From [Haemophilus] ducreyi (GTDB lineage Bacteria; Pseudomonadota; Gammaproteobacteria; Enterobacterales; Pasteurellaceae): a DNA stretch of 64,000 nt. Positions 39,391 through 51,901 of the stretch are shown in pieces. The stretch is from positions 170,204 to 234,203 of the forward strand of contig NZ_FOJC01000002.1 of NCBI RefSeq assembly GCF_900109315.1. The letters run 5' to 3'. Position 1 is the first letter of the stretch. Each line of letters opens with the position of its first letter. The position numbers and the translations under genes are program-made. The notes beneath the pieces were generated by a model. That model had not been told where the DNA came from. It saw nothing but the letters and a program-made list of their open reading frames with translations, and ran no database searches.

Positions 39391-40323
39391 CTAATTTCTC
39401 CCAACAACAGGATAAGTTTGATTTTCCATAGCTCTTAGCTGTGATAATTCAAACAGGGCAAAACGATACTCAACAAAGTTAAACACTTGATTTGCAAGAG
39501 AGAGACGGAAAGCACTAATTGCCTCATCCGTTTTATTTAATTTGAGTTGTTGTTTTGCTAAATAGAAATATGTTTCAGTTAAAATTTCTGCATATGAAGC
39601 TGTATTTGGTTGAGCTTCTTTATCCATTATATCACGAAGTTGCGCGAGAGTTAACCCCCCTAAAAAATAATGAATAATATTTGTGCCCCAATAGTGAGCA
39701 GATAATGCTTTTGATCGTGCAATTAGGTTTGCTTTTGCTTCATTAGGTTTAAATTCTAGCTCATTGAAGTATAACCATAAGACACGATAGGGATCTGCTT
39801 TATCTTCTTGGTAAAAGCGTAATAAATCACGTTCAGCTTCAGAATAACGCCCGCTATAATAAAATGCTAAGCCACGGTTTAAAAACGTGTAATTGTAATG
39901 AGGGTCAAGTTCTAAAACAGCATTAAATGCATCTAGAGCACTATCATAATCATCTTCAAGTAACAGATATAGACCAATGTAATTATAAGCGGCCGCCATT
40001 TTTTGATTTAAGCTAATCGATTGCATAAAATCATGCCGGGCTAAAGACCATAATCCTAAACTATCGTAAATAACACCACGTTCAAAGTAGAGGTCTGCTC
40101 GCTCATTAGGGGTTAACTTAGCTTCTTGTAACACTTGAGTTAATCGAACAATCATCACTTCTTGCTCAAAGCGTAATTGAGGATTTAATTCAGCAAATGC
40201 CAAATGCTTAGTTGAAATCATCTCTGAAGTATTGCGATTAAGACAACCGCTAAGCATTAATAATGCTAATGTAGCTAATGTTAAGAAACGAAGCTGGACC
40301 ACTTTAAAGATCAATCGACACAT
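39391..40323 (-). CDS. nlpI: Lipoprotein NlpI
   Basis: Outer-membrane TPR lipoprotein that acts as adaptor for the protease Prc and scaffolds peptidoglycan hydrolases. The 310 residues include a signal peptide with lipobox LSGC (Cys27). Tetratricopeptide repeats follow from about residue 60 (ADLYFERGVIYDSLGLWSLA, AAYNYIGLYLL, FLNRGLAFYYSGRY). E. coli NlpI is 294 residues; the extra N-terminal residues suggest the start may be at the GTG a few codons downstream. It lies downstream of pnp as in E. coli. Confidence 0.93.
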   Translation of the reverse strand: MCRLIFKVVQLRFLTLATLALLMLSGCLNRNTSEMISTKHLAFAELNPQLRFEQEVMIVRLTQVLQEAKLTPNERADLYFERGVIYDSLGLWSLARHDFMQSISLNQKMAAAYNYIGLYLLLEDDYDSALDAFNAVLELDPHYNYTFLNRGLAFYYSGRYSEAERDLLRFYQEDKADPYRVLWLYFNELEFKPNEAKANLIARSKALSAHYWGTNIIHYFLGGLTLAQLRDIMDKEAQPNTASYAEILTETYFYLAKQQLKLNKTDEAISAFRLSLANQVFNFVEYRFALFELSQLRAMENQTYPVVGRN

Positions 40324-40344
40324 TAATAAGCGCCTTTAAGTTTA

Positions 40345-40375
40345 ATGCTCTACTTCCTTTGAGAAAGTAGAGCAT
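40345..40375. repeat. Hairpin between pnp and nlpI
   Basis: ATGCTCTACTT and AAGTAGAGCAT (11 bp, nine-base loop) in the 59-base gap. The minus-strand tail is poor in T, so it looks like a processing or stability hairpin rather than a strong terminator. Confidence 0.5.
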
Positions 40376-40382
40376 TTTATGC

Positions 40383-42521
40383 TTAGTTCTCAGTAGATTC
40401 TTCTTGAACGACAGCTTCTGGAGTAATGCTTGTCGAAAGGTTATTATCCAGATCTTTCATCGTTAGGCGGATACGGTTTTGGCGGTCAATTTCGACTACT
40501 TTTACATTAACTTCTTGACCTACCGATAGATAATCAGAAACGCGTTCAACACGAGCATCTGTAATTTGTGAAATATGCACTAAACCTTCTTTGCCACCTA
40601 AAATCGTCACGAATGCACCAAAATCGACAACACGGGAAACTTTACCGGTATAAATTGCATTCACTTCTACTTCAGCTACGATCTCTTCAATACGAGACAT
40701 AACCATTTTAGCCGCATTATTATCTGTTGCTGCAATTTTTACTGTACCGTCATCATCAATATCAATGGATGTACCGGTTTCTTCAGTTAAAGAACGAATA
40801 ACGGCACCGCCTTTACCAATCACATCTTTGATTTTTTTAGGATCAATCTTCATAGTATGAATACGAGGTGCAAAATCAGAAAGATTTGCGCGCGGAGCAG
40901 GGAGTGCTTGTTCCATTACGTTCAGAATATGCATACGTGCGCCTTTCGCTTGGTTTAATGCAATATGCATAATCTCTGGCGTAAGGCCTTCAATTTTGAT
41001 ATCCATTTGTAGCGCAGTTATACCTTCACACGTACCGGCTACTTTAAAGTCCATATCGCCTAAGTGATCTTCATCGCCCAAAATATCAGAAAGCACAACA
41101 AATTTTTCGTCTTCTTTAACTAATCCCATAGCAATACCCGCTACAGTAGCTTTAATTGGCACACCTGCATCCATTAACGCTAAAGACGCACCACATACGG
41201 AAGCCATTGAGGAAGAACCATTTGATTCAGTAATTTCTGATACAACACGTACGACATAAGGAAATTCTTCTGCGCTTGGCATAACGGCTAATACCCCACG
41301 TTTTGCTAAACGACCGTGACCAATTTCGCGACGTTTTGGTGAGCCGATCATACCTGTCTCGCCGACAGAATATGGAGGGAAATTATAATGGAATAAGAAG
41401 CGGTCGGATTTTTCGCCAGTTAATTCATCAATAATTTGTGCATCACGTTCAGTCCCTAAAGTAGCGACTGCTAATGCCTGAGTTTCACCACGCGTGAAAA
41501 TTGCCGAACCATGGGTGCGAGGTAATACGCCGGTGCAAATATCTAATGCACGAACCGTGTCTACTGTACGACCATCAATACGAGGCTCACCCGCTAAGAT
41601 ACGTCCACGCACGACTGAACTTTCTAATGCGGTGATAATATCAATAATAGCACCTCCGCTAATTGTTTCATCTTGAGCGGTTAATTGTGCGATAACGTCA
41701 GCTTTAATCGCATCAATTTGCTCATAACGTGCTTGTTTTTCTGTAATGCGGTAGGCATCACCAATACGCGTTTCTGCCAATGCTTTTACTTGATTAATTA
41801 ATGCAGTATTTGCTTCTGCTGGTTGCCAATCCCAACGTGGTTTTCCCGCTTCTTTTACAAATTCTTTGATATTTTCAATCACTACTTGTTGTTGCTGATG
41901 ACCAAATACCACCGCCGCTAACATTTGTTCTTCTGAAAGGATATCTGCTTCAGATTCGACCATTAAGACCGCTTTATCTGTACCTGCAACCACTAAATCT
42001 AAACGGCTTTGTTTTTGCTCAGTAATCGTTGGATTAAGGACAAATTGATCATTAATAAAGCCGACACGCGCTGCACCAATTGGTCCATTAAATGGTACAC
42101 CAGACAGTGATAATGCTGCAGAAGCGCCGATCATTGCGACTAAATCCGGGCTAATTTGTGGATTAACAGAAACAACAGTAGCAACAATTTGAATTTCATT
42201 AAAGAAGCCGTCTGGGAAAAGCGGACGAATTGGGCGGTCGATTAGCCGTGCAATTAACGTTTCATTTTCGGACGGGCGTCCTTCACGTTTGAAAAAACCA
42301 CCGGGAATACGGCCGGCTGCATAAGTACGCTCTTGATAGTTTACTGTTAATGGGAAGAAGTCTTGACCTTCTTTTACTTCTTTTTTCGCTACCACACTTA
42401 CAAAGACTGTCGTATCGTCCATACTTGCCATAACCGCAGCAGTGGCTTGACGCGCGATAGCGCCTGTTTCTAGAGTTACGGTATGTTGGCCGTATTTAAA
42501 TTGTTTAACAATGGGTGTCAT
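40383..42521 (-). CDS. pnp: Polyribonucleotide nucleotidyltransferase
   Basis: Phosphorolytic 3'-5' exoribonuclease of the degradosome. The 712 residues match E. coli (711). Two RNase PH domains (1-140 and about 310-540, with [15 protein letters not shown] and the metal loop [13 protein letters not shown]) are followed by a KH domain ([16 protein letters not shown], about 562-577) and an S1 domain ([18 protein letters not shown], about 623-640). rpsO, usual upstream neighbour in E. coli, is absent; parC is divergent. Confidence 0.97.
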   Translation of the reverse strand: MTPIVKQFKYGQHTVTLETGAIARQATAAVMASMDDTTVFVSVVAKKEVKEGQDFFPLTVNYQERTYAAGRIPGGFFKREGRPSENETLIARLIDRPIRPLFPDGFFNEIQIVATVVSVNPQISPDLVAMIGASAALSLSGVPFNGPIGAARVGFINDQFVLNPTITEQKQSRLDLVVAGTDKAVLMVESEADILSEEQMLAAVVFGHQQQQVVIENIKEFVKEAGKPRWDWQPAEANTALINQVKALAETRIGDAYRITEKQARYEQIDAIKADVIAQLTAQDETISGGAIIDIITALESSVVRGRILAGEPRIDGRTVDTVRALDICTGVLPRTHGSAIFTRGETQALAVATLGTERDAQIIDELTGEKSDRFLFHYNFPPYSVGETGMIGSPKRREIGHGRLAKRGVLAVMPSAEEFPYVVRVVSEITESNGSSSMASVCGASLALMDAGVPIKATVAGIAMGLVKEDEKFVVLSDILGDEDHLGDMDFKVAGTCEGITALQMDIKIEGLTPEIMHIALNQAKGARMHILNVMEQALPAPRANLSDFAPRIHTMKIDPKKIKDVIGKGGAVIRSLTEETGTSIDIDDDGTVKIAATDNNAAKMVMSRIEEIVAEVEVNAIYTGKVSRVVDFGAFVTILGGKEGLVHISQITDARVERVSDYLSVGQEVNVKVVEIDRQNRIRLTMKDLDNNLSTSITPEAVVQEESTEN

Positions 42522-42589
42522 TTTTGAATTCCTATTTATTTTTTACTTTCTATTTCTTGTTTTATTTCTTTAAATTGCGACTAGCAAAA

Positions 42590-42710
42590 GCTATCTTTTA
42601 AACAAAATCAATAAAATAACTTTTGATAGCCGCCTCTCTAAAATTAAGCAATAAAACGCATCTATTATACAGAAAAATAGAGAAAAATCGCCTATTATTT
42701 TGAAGATAGC
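42590..42710 (-). promoter_or_regulatory. Possible structured leader of pnp
   Basis: Within the 290-base parC-pnp gap, GCTATCTT (42590-42597) is complementary to AAGATAGC (42703-42710), and GATAGC at 42625-42630 gives an alternative partner. PNPase mRNA leaders are RNase III-processed in E. coli; whether this fold plays that role is conjecture. Confidence 0.25.
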
Positions 42711-42811
42711 GTTTTTATAACATAAAATGGCTTTTGTTTTATTGCTTATGTGGACAAATATCCATAAATCATAGAGAATAAGCGGTCTTTTTAATAACAT
42801 TTTTGCAACTG

Positions 42812-45058
42812 ATGACTAAAGAAATTAGCTATGAAGGCGTTGAACAAATGCCAATTAAGCGTTTTACTGAAGATGCTTATCTCAATTATTCAATGTATGT
42901 AATTATGGATAGGGCCTTGCCTTTTATTGGCGATGGTCTTAAGCCTGTGCAACGTCGTATCATTTATTCAATGTCAGAATTGGGGTTAAATGCCTCAGCA
43001 AAATATAAAAAATCAGCACGTACGGTAGGTGATGTGTTGGGTAAATTTCACCCGCATGGCGATAGTGCTTGCTATGAAGCGATGGTTTTAATGGCGCAGC
43101 CATTTTCTTATCGTTATCCATTAATTGATGGGCAAGGTAACTGGGGCGCACCTGATGATCCTAAATCATTTGCTGCAATGCGTTATACCGAGTCAAAATT
43201 GTCTAAAATGGCTGAAATTCTGTTAAATGAATTAGGACAAGGCACGGTAGATTATCAGCCTAATTTTGATGGTTCATTAGCTGAGCCACAGTATTTGCCA
43301 GCTCGGCTACCGCATATTTTATTAAATGGTACTATGGGCATTGCTGTTGGAATGGCAACTGATATCCCTCCTCATAATATTAATGAAATTGCGCAAGCGG
43401 GCGTAATGTTATTAGAGAATCCAGATACTACTTTAAATGAATTATTAACCGTCATTCAAGGGCCTGATTATCCGACAGAAGCAGAAATTATTACCCCTAA
43501 AGCAGATATTGTGAAAATGTATGAGCAGGGGCGTGGTTCAATTAAAATGCGTGCTGTGTGGAAAAAAGAAGAGAATGAGATTGTTATTTATGCCTTACCA
43601 CATCAGGCATCACCTTCTAAAATTATCGAACAAATTGCGACACAAATGCGCAACAAGAAGTTACCTTTGGTCGAGGACATTCGAGATGAATCGGATCACG
43701 AAAATCCTATTCGGATTGTGTTGGTTCCGCGTTCAAATCGAATTGATTTCAATGGATTAATGGATCACTTATTTGCCACTACTGACTTAGAAAAAAGTTA
43801 TCGTGTCAATATGAATATGATTGGTTTAGATGGTAAGCCTGCAGTAAAAAATTTAGTGACGATTCTAACTGAATGGTTACATTTTCGTCGGACTACTGTT
43901 ATACGGCGTTTATCTTATCGCTTAGATAAAGTGCTAAATAGATTGCACATTTTAAATGGTTTAATGACCGCTTTTTTAAATATTGATGATGTGATTGAAA
44001 TCATTCGCCATCAAGATGAACCCAAAGCCGAATTAATTGAGCGCTTTGCTTTAACTGAAATTCAAGCAGACGCTATTTTAAATTTACGGTTGCGCCATTT
44101 AGCTAAATTAGAAGAACATCAATTGCAAGCCGAACAGCATCAATTAGAACATGAACGAAATGAATTACAACGTTTATTGGCTTCTGATCGTCGGCTAAAT
44201 AACTTAATTAAGAAAGAAATTCAGCAAGATGCAAAAGCATTTGTGAGTCCGCGACGTTCTCCATTAATTGAACGCGCAGAAGCAAAAGCGATTGCTGAAA
44301 GTGATCTAGCGCCAACAGAAGATATTACGGTTATTTTGTCTGAAAAAGGTTGGGTACGTTGTGCAAAAGGGCATGATATTGATGTACAAGGGCTGAGTTA
44401 TCGTGCCGGTGATGGTTATTTAGCTCATACACGAGGTCGTAGTAATCAGCCTGTTGTTTTCTTAGACAGCACTGGCCGTGCTTATACGATTGATCCAACC
44501 ACCTTGCCATCAGCGCGTTCACAAGGCGAACCTTTAACCAGTAAAATTAGTTTGCCAGAAGGCGCAAGCATACAGCAAGTATTGATGGCAAATCCAGAAA
44601 GCAAAATATTGATGGCATCTGATGCGGGCTATGGTTTTATTTGTACTTTTAATGATCTTATTTCTCGCAATAAAGCCGGTAAAGCGGTTATTTCTTTGCC
44701 GGAAAATGCTAAAATATTAGCACCACAATGGATTGAAAATAGCGATGAACTGTCGATTGTTGCAATGAGCACTATCAATAGAATGTTAGTCTTCCCATTA
44801 ACAGAATTACCTACCCTTACTAAAGGAAAAGGCAATAAAATTATGAATATTGCCACACAAGCGGCAAAAGAAGGCAAAGAATTGCTAGCCCGTTTGTTGT
44901 TAATTAAATCGAATCAGTCACTTGTTTTTATGGCGTGCAAACGTAAAATCACACTTAAACCAGCAGATATTGATCACTATCGTGGTGAACGTGCACGTAA
45001 AGGAACACAACTTGTCCGAGGCCTAAATGTTAATTCAACGGTCACTATTATAGAATGA
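42812..45058 (+). CDS. parC: DNA topoisomerase IV subunit A
   Basis: Decatenates daughter chromosomes with ParE. The ATG at 42812 gives 748 residues (E. coli 752), too short for GyrA. The catalytic tyrosine is Tyr125 in MRYTESK. The quinolone-resistance region [12 protein letters not shown] keeps Ser85 and Glu89 (E. coli Ser80/Glu84), the susceptible state. The C-terminal part has weak beta-pinwheel repeats ([29 protein letters not shown]). parE is not adjacent. A perfect uptake-sequence terminator follows. Confidence 0.96.
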   Translation: MTKEISYEGVEQMPIKRFTEDAYLNYSMYVIMDRALPFIGDGLKPVQRRIIYSMSELGLNASAKYKKSARTVGDVLGKFHPHGDSACYEAMVLMAQPFSYRYPLIDGQGNWGAPDDPKSFAAMRYTESKLSKMAEILLNELGQGTVDYQPNFDGSLAEPQYLPARLPHILLNGTMGIAVGMATDIPPHNINEIAQAGVMLLENPDTTLNELLTVIQGPDYPTEAEIITPKADIVKMYEQGRGSIKMRAVWKKEENEIVIYALPHQASPSKIIEQIATQMRNKKLPLVEDIRDESDHENPIRIVLVPRSNRIDFNGLMDHLFATTDLEKSYRVNMNMIGLDGKPAVKNLVTILTEWLHFRRTTVIRRLSYRLDKVLNRLHILNGLMTAFLNIDDVIEIIRHQDEPKAELIERFALTEIQADAILNLRLRHLAKLEEHQLQAEQHQLEHERNELQRLLASDRRLNNLIKKEIQQDAKAFVSPRRSPLIERAEAKAIAESDLAPTEDITVILSEKGWVRCAKGHDIDVQGLSYRAGDGYLAHTRGRSNQPVVFLDSTGRAYTIDPTTLPSARSQGEPLTSKISLPEGASIQQVLMANPESKILMASDAGYGFICTFNDLISRNKAGKAVISLPENAKILAPQWIENSDELSIVAMSTINRMLVFPLTELPTLTKGKGNKIMNIATQAAKEGKELLARLLLIKSNQSLVFMACKRKITLKPADIDHYRGERARKGTQLVRGLNVNSTVTIIE

Positions 45059-45080
45059 TGAAGAGCTAAATGGTTGATAG

Positions 45081-45118
45081 GCGGTCTAATTTTGCTAAAA
45101 TTAGACCGCTTCTTTTTG
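45081..45118 (+). terminator. parC terminator, uptake-sequence pair
   Basis: GCGGTCTAATTTT (45081-45093) and AAAATTAGACCGC (45097-45109), a 13-bp perfect stem with a three-base loop and a T-rich tail. Confidence 0.85.
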
Positions 45119-45190
45119 CGTGATTACATTTCTATTTTTGCTATATTACTGTACAATACGCACATTTTTCACTGATAAACCAAAGAGTCT

Positions 45191-46522
45191 ATGCAGAACG
45201 AATTGGCGCAAACTATTCCTGAACTTATCTCTTGGACGAAAGAGCGAGAATTTTCTCTTTCGCTTCCTTCTGATCGTCTTGCATTTTTATTGGCGATTTC
45301 CATCTATAATAATGAACAGACTGATGGCGAATTATTAGAAAGTGATTTAATCGACCTGTTTCGTTATGTTTCAAATGTGTTTGAACAGTCAGAAGCAAGC
45401 TTATTACAGCGGGCAAATAATGCGATTAACGATTTGGTTAAGCAACGATTTTTGAATCGTTTTTCCAGTGAGTTCACTGAAGGCTTAGCTATTTATCGCG
45501 TTACACCATTAGGTGTTGGTGTTTCAGATTATTACGTGCGCCAACGAGAATTTTCTTCTTTACGTCTTTCTATCCAACTTTCGATTGTTGCCGATGAAAT
45601 TCAGCGTGCTTCAGTGGCTGCTGAGCAAGGGGGTGATGAACGTTATTGGCGTAATAATGTTTTTGCACCACTCAAATTCTCTGTTGCTGAGATTTTTGAT
45701 AGCATTGATCTCTCACAACGAATGATGGATGAAAATCAGCACCAAATTCGTGAGCAAATTGCAGACTTGTTAAGCCAAAATTGGCACGAAGCAATTATTA
45801 ATTGCCAACAATTATTAGATGAAACCTCCATCAATTTAAGAGAGCTACAAGACACCTTGAATGCTGCTGGAGATAAATTACAATCTCAATTATTACGTAT
45901 TCAAAGTTGTTTAATCAGTCGCGATGATTTAGCGTTTGTTGATCAACTAATTGTGAATTTACAAAATAAATTAGACCGCATTATGAGCTGGGGACAACAA
46001 GCGATCGATTTATGGATTGGTTATGATAAACACGTGCATAAATTTATTCGTACTGCAATTGATATGGATAAAAACCGCGTGTTTGGGCAACGGTTACGCC
46101 AATCTATTCAGAATTATTTTAGCTCACCTTGGTTACTTTATACGGCTAAAGCTGAAGCGTTATTAGATTTACGTGATGATGAGGCGATGTTAAATGAAAT
46201 GGAAGCCGTTGGTGAGTTACCTATGGCATTAGAATATGAATCGCTTACTGATGTACAAACACAGATTGTTACAGCAATCCAAGCAGAATTAGCGCATTTC
46301 CGTAACACGGCGCAACCGATCAATCTAGGGGCTGTTTTGCAAGAGCAACTGGCGCGCTATCCACAATCCCGCCATTTTGATGTGGCACGTATTATCGTCG
46401 ATCAAGCGGTTAAGCTTGGTATGGCAAGTCAAGATCATCAGGCGGTTTATCCTGTTTGGCAACCGATTGATGACTTTAGTGCCGCAGTACAAGCCCATCT
46501 GATTGATCAGTATGATAAATAG
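45191..46522 (+). CDS. mukF: Chromosome partition protein MukF (kleisin)
   Basis: Kleisin subunit of the MukBEF condensin that bridges MukB heads. The 443 residues match E. coli (440). The N-terminal winged helix dimerisation domain ([20 protein letters not shown]) and the C-terminal domain that binds the MukB head ([20 protein letters not shown]) are recognisable. First gene of mukF-mukE-mukB; smtA, which precedes it in E. coli, is missing. Confidence 0.95.
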   Translation: MQNELAQTIPELISWTKEREFSLSLPSDRLAFLLAISIYNNEQTDGELLESDLIDLFRYVSNVFEQSEASLLQRANNAINDLVKQRFLNRFSSEFTEGLAIYRVTPLGVGVSDYYVRQREFSSLRLSIQLSIVADEIQRASVAAEQGGDERYWRNNVFAPLKFSVAEIFDSIDLSQRMMDENQHQIREQIADLLSQNWHEAIINCQQLLDETSINLRELQDTLNAAGDKLQSQLLRIQSCLISRDDLAFVDQLIVNLQNKLDRIMSWGQQAIDLWIGYDKHVHKFIRTAIDMDKNRVFGQRLRQSIQNYFSSPWLLYTAKAEALLDLRDDEAMLNEMEAVGELPMALEYESLTDVQTQIVTAIQAELAHFRNTAQPINLGAVLQEQLARYPQSRHFDVARIIVDQAVKLGMASQDHQAVYPVWQPIDDFSAAVQAHLIDQYDK

Positions 46523-46534
46523 AGAATCAATAAA

Positions 46535-47251
46535 ATGACAGAATATATTCAAGACGCGATCCCCGCAAAATTGGCTATTGCCATTGCCAACCCCATTTTT
46601 CCTCAGTTAGACAGTCAACTACGTGCAGGCAGGCATATCAGTATAGAAATGCTTGATGAGCACGCTTTTTTAATGGATTTTCAAACTGAATTAGAAAGTT
46701 TTTACCGTCGCTATCACGTTGATTTGATTCGCGCCCCAGAAGGCTTCTTCTATTTACGCCCAAAAGCGTCAACCTTGATTGCCCGCTCAGCCATGTCAGA
46801 AATGGAAATGTTAGTAGGTAAAGTATTGTGTTATCTCTATTTAAGCCCAGAACGATTGGCGCAACAGGGTATTTTTAGTCAAGATGATGTGTATGAAGAA
46901 TTGCTCAACTTGGCCGATGAAAATAAGTTACTTAAAGCGGTTAATCCACGCTCAACAGGCTCCGATTTGGACCGTGCTAAATTAGCTGAAAAAGTGGGGG
47001 GGGCATTACGCCGATTAGTGCGCATTGGTATTATTACACGTGTAGGTGAGCAAAATAGTAAAAAATTTATTATTTCAGAAGCGGTGTTCCGTTTTGGGGC
47101 TGATGTACGAGCAGGGGACGACCCGCGCGAAGTACAATTGCGTTTAATTCGTGATGGTGAAGCAACTACCCCAACTTTATTAACAACAGCAGCGATCGAA
47201 TTTGCTGAAGATGGAGCCCGTGATGAATTAGAAGAAAGTGAAGCAGAATAA
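46535..47251 (+). CDS. mukE: Chromosome partition protein MukE
   Basis: Winged-helix (KITE) subunit of MukBEF that binds the MukF linker. The 238 residues are close to E. coli (234). Family stretches are [20 protein letters not shown] and the acidic C-terminal tail. A run of eight G (46996-47003) encodes Val-Gly-Gly, a long homopolymer for such AT-rich DNA. The stop codon shares one base with the mukB ATG. Confidence 0.95.
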   Translation: MTEYIQDAIPAKLAIAIANPIFPQLDSQLRAGRHISIEMLDEHAFLMDFQTELESFYRRYHVDLIRAPEGFFYLRPKASTLIARSAMSEMEMLVGKVLCYLYLSPERLAQQGIFSQDDVYEELLNLADENKLLKAVNPRSTGSDLDRAKLAEKVGGALRRLVRIGIITRVGEQNSKKFIISEAVFRFGADVRAGDDPREVQLRLIRDGEATTPTLLTTAAIEFAEDGARDELEESEAE

Positions 47252-50200
47252 TGATGAATACCAACGAATTATTTGATCAAACCGCGGTGAATTCATCGCA
47301 AGATAAACCATTAAATCCACTATTTGCAGTAGCTCAGTCGGCTAATATTGCACGTGGTAAGTTTCGTTCCTTAACATTAATTAATTGGAATGGTTTTTTT
47401 GCTCGGACATTTGATTTCGACGAACTTGTGACTACGCTTTCTGGCGGTAATGGTGCGGGTAAATCTACGACAATGGCAGGGTTTGTCACGGCATTAATTC
47501 CGGACTTAACCTTATTAAATTTCCGTAACACGACGGAAGCAGGCTCAACATCAAGCTCACGTGATAAAGGCTTATATGGTAAATTAAAAGCTGGGGTATG
47601 TTACGCAGTATTAGAAACCGTTAATTCACGTGCACAACGAATTATTACCGGCGTTCGTTTACAACAAATTGCAGGACGTGATAAAAAAGTCGATATCCGC
47701 CCATTTTCGTTACAAAATGTGCCAATGACGGATTCAGTGATCAGCCTATTTACTGAACAAGTCGCCAATAAAGCTCGCGTGCTATCCTTAAATGACTTAA
47801 AAGAAAAGTTTGAAGAAACAGCGGTAACATTTAAGCCTTATCATTCAATTACTGATTACCATAGTTTTATGTTTGATTTAGGCATCTTGCCTAAACGGTT
47901 ACGCTCATCGTCCGATAGAAATAAATTTTATAAATTAATTGAAGCTTCACTTTACGGCGGTATTTCAAGTGTTATTACTAAATCGTTACGTGATTACTTA
48001 TTGCCAGAAAATAGTGGTGTTCGCCAAGCATTTCAAGATATGGAAGCGGCACTACGTGAGAATCGCATGACGTTGGAAGCGATTAAAGTAACACAATCTG
48101 ATCGTGATATGTTTAAGCATTTGATTACTGAAGCCACGCAATATGTTTCGGCCGATTATATGCGAAATGCGAATGAACGGCGTGGTAATGTAGTTTCCGC
48201 GTTAGCACAACGCCGTACTTGGTATGATACAAAAGCTAAACTTTTAGTAGAAGAACAACGATTAATTGAATTTAGCCGTGAAGTTGCAGATATTAACCTT
48301 ACAGAACAGTCACTAGAAAGTGAATATAATGTGGCGAACGATCACCTAAATTTAGTAATGAATGCGTTACGGCATCAAGAGAAAATTATTCGCTATCAAG
48401 ATGAAGTAGATGCATTAAATGAAAAATTAGAACAGCAACAGATTGCCCTTGAGGAAGTGAGCGAACAGGTAGAAGATGCCCAATCGCATACGGATGAAAT
48501 AGATGATCGCGTTGACGGATTACGTTCGCAAATAGCTGATTATCAACAAGCATTAGATGCACAACAGACGCGTGCCTTACAGTATCAACAAGCAATTACT
48601 GCACTTCAAAAAGCCCAACAGCTATGCGCTTTACCTCATTTAGATTTAGATAACCTCAAAGATTATCAAACAGAATTTGAAGCACAAGCTCAAGATATAA
48701 CCGATCACGTATTTGAGCTTGAACAACGCCTATCAATTTCTGATATGACTAAAACACAGTTTGAAAAGGCTTATCAATTAGTTTGCAAAGTATCCGGTGA
48801 AATTGACCGCTCACAGGCTTGGTCAGAAGCAACGCAGCTATTAGCCACATTCCCCGATCAAAAGATGCAAGCCGCTCAAGCGGTCGCATTACGTCAAAAA
48901 CTTGCAGATCTTGAGCAACGCTTACATCAACAACAAAAAGTACAACGATTGATCACGGAATTTAATCAGCAAGCGGCGACAAAATTAACGGATTTTACCG
49001 CTTTAGAAAATCATCTTGAACAACAACAAATTAAATTAGAAGATCTTGAAGCAGAATTAGCCAATGTTATTGAGCTTCGTTCAGTACACCGCCAACAGCA
49101 AGAACAACTCACTCAGCAATATAATCAATTAGCCAAAACAGCGCCGGCTTGGCATACGGCTCGATCTGCGTTAACACGTTTAGAAGAACAATGTGCTGAA
49201 CAGTTTGAAAATAGCCAAGCTATTATGCACTGTATGCAAGAAATGTTGCGAAAAGAGCGAGAAGCAACGCTTGAGCGAGATGAATTAGCACGTACTGAAG
49301 CGGCGTTAGCTTATCAAATTAGTCAATTAAGCCAAGCGGATGGTGCTGAAGATATACGTTTAAATCAATTGGCTGAGCGTTTAGGTGGCGTGTTGTTATC
49401 AGAATTATATGATGATGTATCACTTCAAGATGCGCCTTATTTCTCCGCGTTATATGGTGAAGCACGTCATGCCATTGTAGTTCGTGATTTAACCAGCGTT
49501 AAAGCGCAATTAGAAAAACTAACGGATTGTCCAAATGATCTTTATTTAATTGAAGGCGATCCAACAGCTTTTGATGATACCGTGTTTAGTGCAGAAGAAT
49601 TATATGATGGTGTAATTGTTAAAGTATCTAATCGACAATGGCGTTATTCCAAATTTCCAGAGGTCCCACTATTTGGACGTGCCGCACGTGAAAAACACCT
49701 AGTTACTTTAAAAACTGAGTGCGATGATATTGCTGAACAACACGCTGAAAGTGCGTTTAACGTGCAAAAATATCAACGACTACATCAACATTTAAGTCAA
49801 TTTGTCGGCACGCATTTAAATATTGCATTTCAACCAGATCCTGAAATGTTAATGCAAGAGATCGCTCTTGAGCGACAAGAAATTGAGGGGCAATTAAATC
49901 AAGCGGTTGAAAATGAACACTATTTACGTCAACAAGCAGACCACTTGAAAGCAGAATTGCAAATGTTGAATAAAATTCTACCGCTTGCGAATACACTTGC
50001 AGATGAAACAGTGATGGAACGTTTTGAAGAATGTAGAGAACAATTACAATCTGCAGAAGAAAATGAATTATTTGTGCGCCAATTTGGGCAATATTTGACT
50101 CAATTAGCACCGATTGCCACTAGTTTGCAAACCGATCCTAGCAAATTTGAACAGCTTGAGCATGATTATCAACAAGCTAAAAGCACACAGAAAATCTTAC

Positions 50201-51741
50201 AACAAAAAGTGTTTGCGCTTTCCGATGTTATGCAACGCCGGCTACATTTTAATTATAGTGAAGAAAATCAATGTGAAGGTTCTGCATTAACAGAGCAATT
50301 ACGCACAGATCTCGCATTGGCACAGCAAGAACGTGAGCAAGCACGCCAACAATTACGCCAAGCACAAGCACAATTTACTCAATACAATCAAGTATTAATC
50401 AGCTTACGTAGCGCTTATGATGCTAAATATCAAATGTTACAAGAATTGATGCAAGAAATTGATGATTTAGGGGTAAGAGGCGACTCTGCGGCTGAAGAGC
50501 GTGCGCGTTTACGCCGTGATGAATTACAACAACAATTAAGCCAACAACGTGCACGTAAAGGCTATTTAGATAAACAATTAGGCATCATTGAAGCTGAAAT
50601 TGATAATCTGAATCGCCTATTACGTAAGACGGAGCGTGACTATCAAACACAACGTGAATTAGTCGTCCAAGCAAAAGCAAGTTGGTGTTTAGTTCAAAAA
50701 TTATCACGCAACAGCGATGTAGAGAAGCGTTTAAACCGCCGTGAATTAGCTTATCAATCGGCAGAAGAATTACGTTCTATTTCAGACAAAGCATTAGGTG
50801 CATTACGTACAGCAGTGGCTGATAATGAATATTTACGTGATAGTTTACGCGCATCAGAAGATAGTCGTAAGCCAGAAAATAAAGTGGCATTCTTTATTGC
50901 GGTTTATCAGCATCTACGCGAGCGGATCCGCCAAGATATTATTCGCACCGATGACCCGATTGATGCGATAGAACAAATGGAAATTGAATTATCACGTTTG
51001 ATAAATGAATTAACCAGCCGTGAGAAAAAATTAGCGATTAGTGCGGAGTCTGTTGCGAATATTTTACGTAAAACGATTCAAAGAGAACAAAATCGTATTT
51101 TGCAATTAAACCAAGGATTACAAAATATTGCTTTTGGTCAGGTAAAAGGCGTTCGTTTAGTGGTAAATATCCGTGACACACATTCCATTTTATTAAATGC
51201 TTTAAGCGATCAACATGAGCAACATAAAGACTTATTTGAAAGTCAAAAACTCAGTTTTTCTGAAGCGCTTGCTATGTTATATAAACGCATTAATCCGCAC
51301 ATTGAATTGGGGCAACGTATGCCTCAAACCATTGGTGAAGAGTTACTTGATTATCGTAATTATCTGGATCTTGAAGTGGAAACTTTACGCGGTGCATATG
51401 GCTGGATGCGTGCAGAGAGTAGTGCCTTATCAACTGGTGAAGCGATTGGCACAGGGATGTCTATTCTATTGATGGTTGTACAAAGTTGGGAAGAAGAATC
51501 TAGACGTATGCGCGCTAAAGATATCTTACCTTGTCGTTTGTTATTCCTAGATGAAGCCGCACGTTTAGATGCAATGTCAATTAATACGTTGTTTGAACTT
51601 TGTGAGCGTTTAGATATGCAATTATTAATCGCCGCGCCAGAGAATATTAGCCCAGAACGTGGTACAACATATAAGTTAGTGCGTAAGATTTTAGCAAATC
51701 AGGAATACGTTCATGTAGTCGGATTGAAAGGGTTTGGGTAG
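47251..51741 (+). CDS. mukB: Chromosome partition protein MukB (SMC-like condensin)
   Basis: SMC-type ATPase that compacts and segregates the chromosome. The 1496 residues match E. coli (1486). Walker [12 protein letters not shown] is at about residues 64-74. Long Gln/Glu-rich coiled coils flank a hinge near 660-800. The ABC signature [13 protein letters not shown] and Walker [12 protein letters not shown] are near the C-terminus. It is translationally coupled to mukE and ends the operon at the terminator at 51810. Confidence 0.97.
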   Translation: MMNTNELFDQTAVNSSQDKPLNPLFAVAQSANIARGKFRSLTLINWNGFFARTFDFDELVTTLSGGNGAGKSTTMAGFVTALIPDLTLLNFRNTTEAGSTSSSRDKGLYGKLKAGVCYAVLETVNSRAQRIITGVRLQQIAGRDKKVDIRPFSLQNVPMTDSVISLFTEQVANKARVLSLNDLKEKFEETAVTFKPYHSITDYHSFMFDLGILPKRLRSSSDRNKFYKLIEASLYGGISSVITKSLRDYLLPENSGVRQAFQDMEAALRENRMTLEAIKVTQSDRDMFKHLITEATQYVSADYMRNANERRGNVVSALAQRRTWYDTKAKLLVEEQRLIEFSREVADINLTEQSLESEYNVANDHLNLVMNALRHQEKIIRYQDEVDALNEKLEQQQIALEEVSEQVEDAQSHTDEIDDRVDGLRSQIADYQQALDAQQTRALQYQQAITALQKAQQLCALPHLDLDNLKDYQTEFEAQAQDITDHVFELEQRLSISDMTKTQFEKAYQLVCKVSGEIDRSQAWSEATQLLATFPDQKMQAAQAVALRQKLADLEQRLHQQQKVQRLITEFNQQAATKLTDFTALENHLEQQQIKLEDLEAELANVIELRSVHRQQQEQLTQQYNQLAKTAPAWHTARSALTRLEEQCAEQFENSQAIMHCMQEMLRKEREATLERDELARTEAALAYQISQLSQADGAEDIRLNQLAERLGGVLLSELYDDVSLQDAPYFSALYGEARHAIVVRDLTSVKAQLEKLTDCPNDLYLIEGDPTAFDDTVFSAEELYDGVIVKVSNRQWRYSKFPEVPLFGRAAREKHLVTLKTECDDIAEQHAESAFNVQKYQRLHQHLSQFVGTHLNIAFQPDPEMLMQEIALERQEIEGQLNQAVENEHYLRQQADHLKAELQMLNKILPLANTLADETVMERFEECREQLQSAEENELFVRQFGQYLTQLAPIATSLQTDPSKFEQLEHDYQQAKSTQKILQQKVFALSDVMQRRLHFNYSEENQCEGSALTEQLRTDLALAQQEREQARQQLRQAQAQFTQYNQVLISLRSAYDAKYQMLQELMQEIDDLGVRGDSAAEERARLRRDELQQQLSQQRARKGYLDKQLGIIEAEIDNLNRLLRKTERDYQTQRELVVQAKASWCLVQKLSRNSDVEKRLNRRELAYQSAEELRSISDKALGALRTAVADNEYLRDSLRASEDSRKPENKVAFFIAVYQHLRERIRQDIIRTDDPIDAIEQMEIELSRLINELTSREKKLAISAESVANILRKTIQREQNRILQLNQGLQNIAFGQVKGVRLVVNIRDTHSILLNALSDQHEQHKDLFESQKLSFSEALAMLYKRINPHIELGQRMPQTIGEELLDYRNYLDLEVETLRGAYGWMRAESSALSTGEAIGTGMSILLMVVQSWEEESRRMRAKDILPCRLLFLDEAARLDAMSINTLFELCERLDMQLLIAAPENISPERGTTYKLVRKILANQEYVHVVGLKGFG

Positions 51742-51809
51742 CAAATGAATAAATCAACATAAATCAAAACGAAGGATACTGGATTAATTTTAAATTAAAT
51801 CGTTGTGTA

Positions 51810-51845
51810 AAAAAGAGGACTATAATCTAAGTTATAGTCCTTTTT
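51810..51845 (+). terminator. Terminator after mukB
   Basis: GGACTATAA (51817-51825) with TTATAGTCC (51832-51840), A-run before and T-run after. Confidence 0.85.
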
Positions 51846-51901
51846 ATCTGCAAGAGTGCTTATTGGCAAAGATAATCGTCAATCAGACCGCTTATCTAGC
51901 A

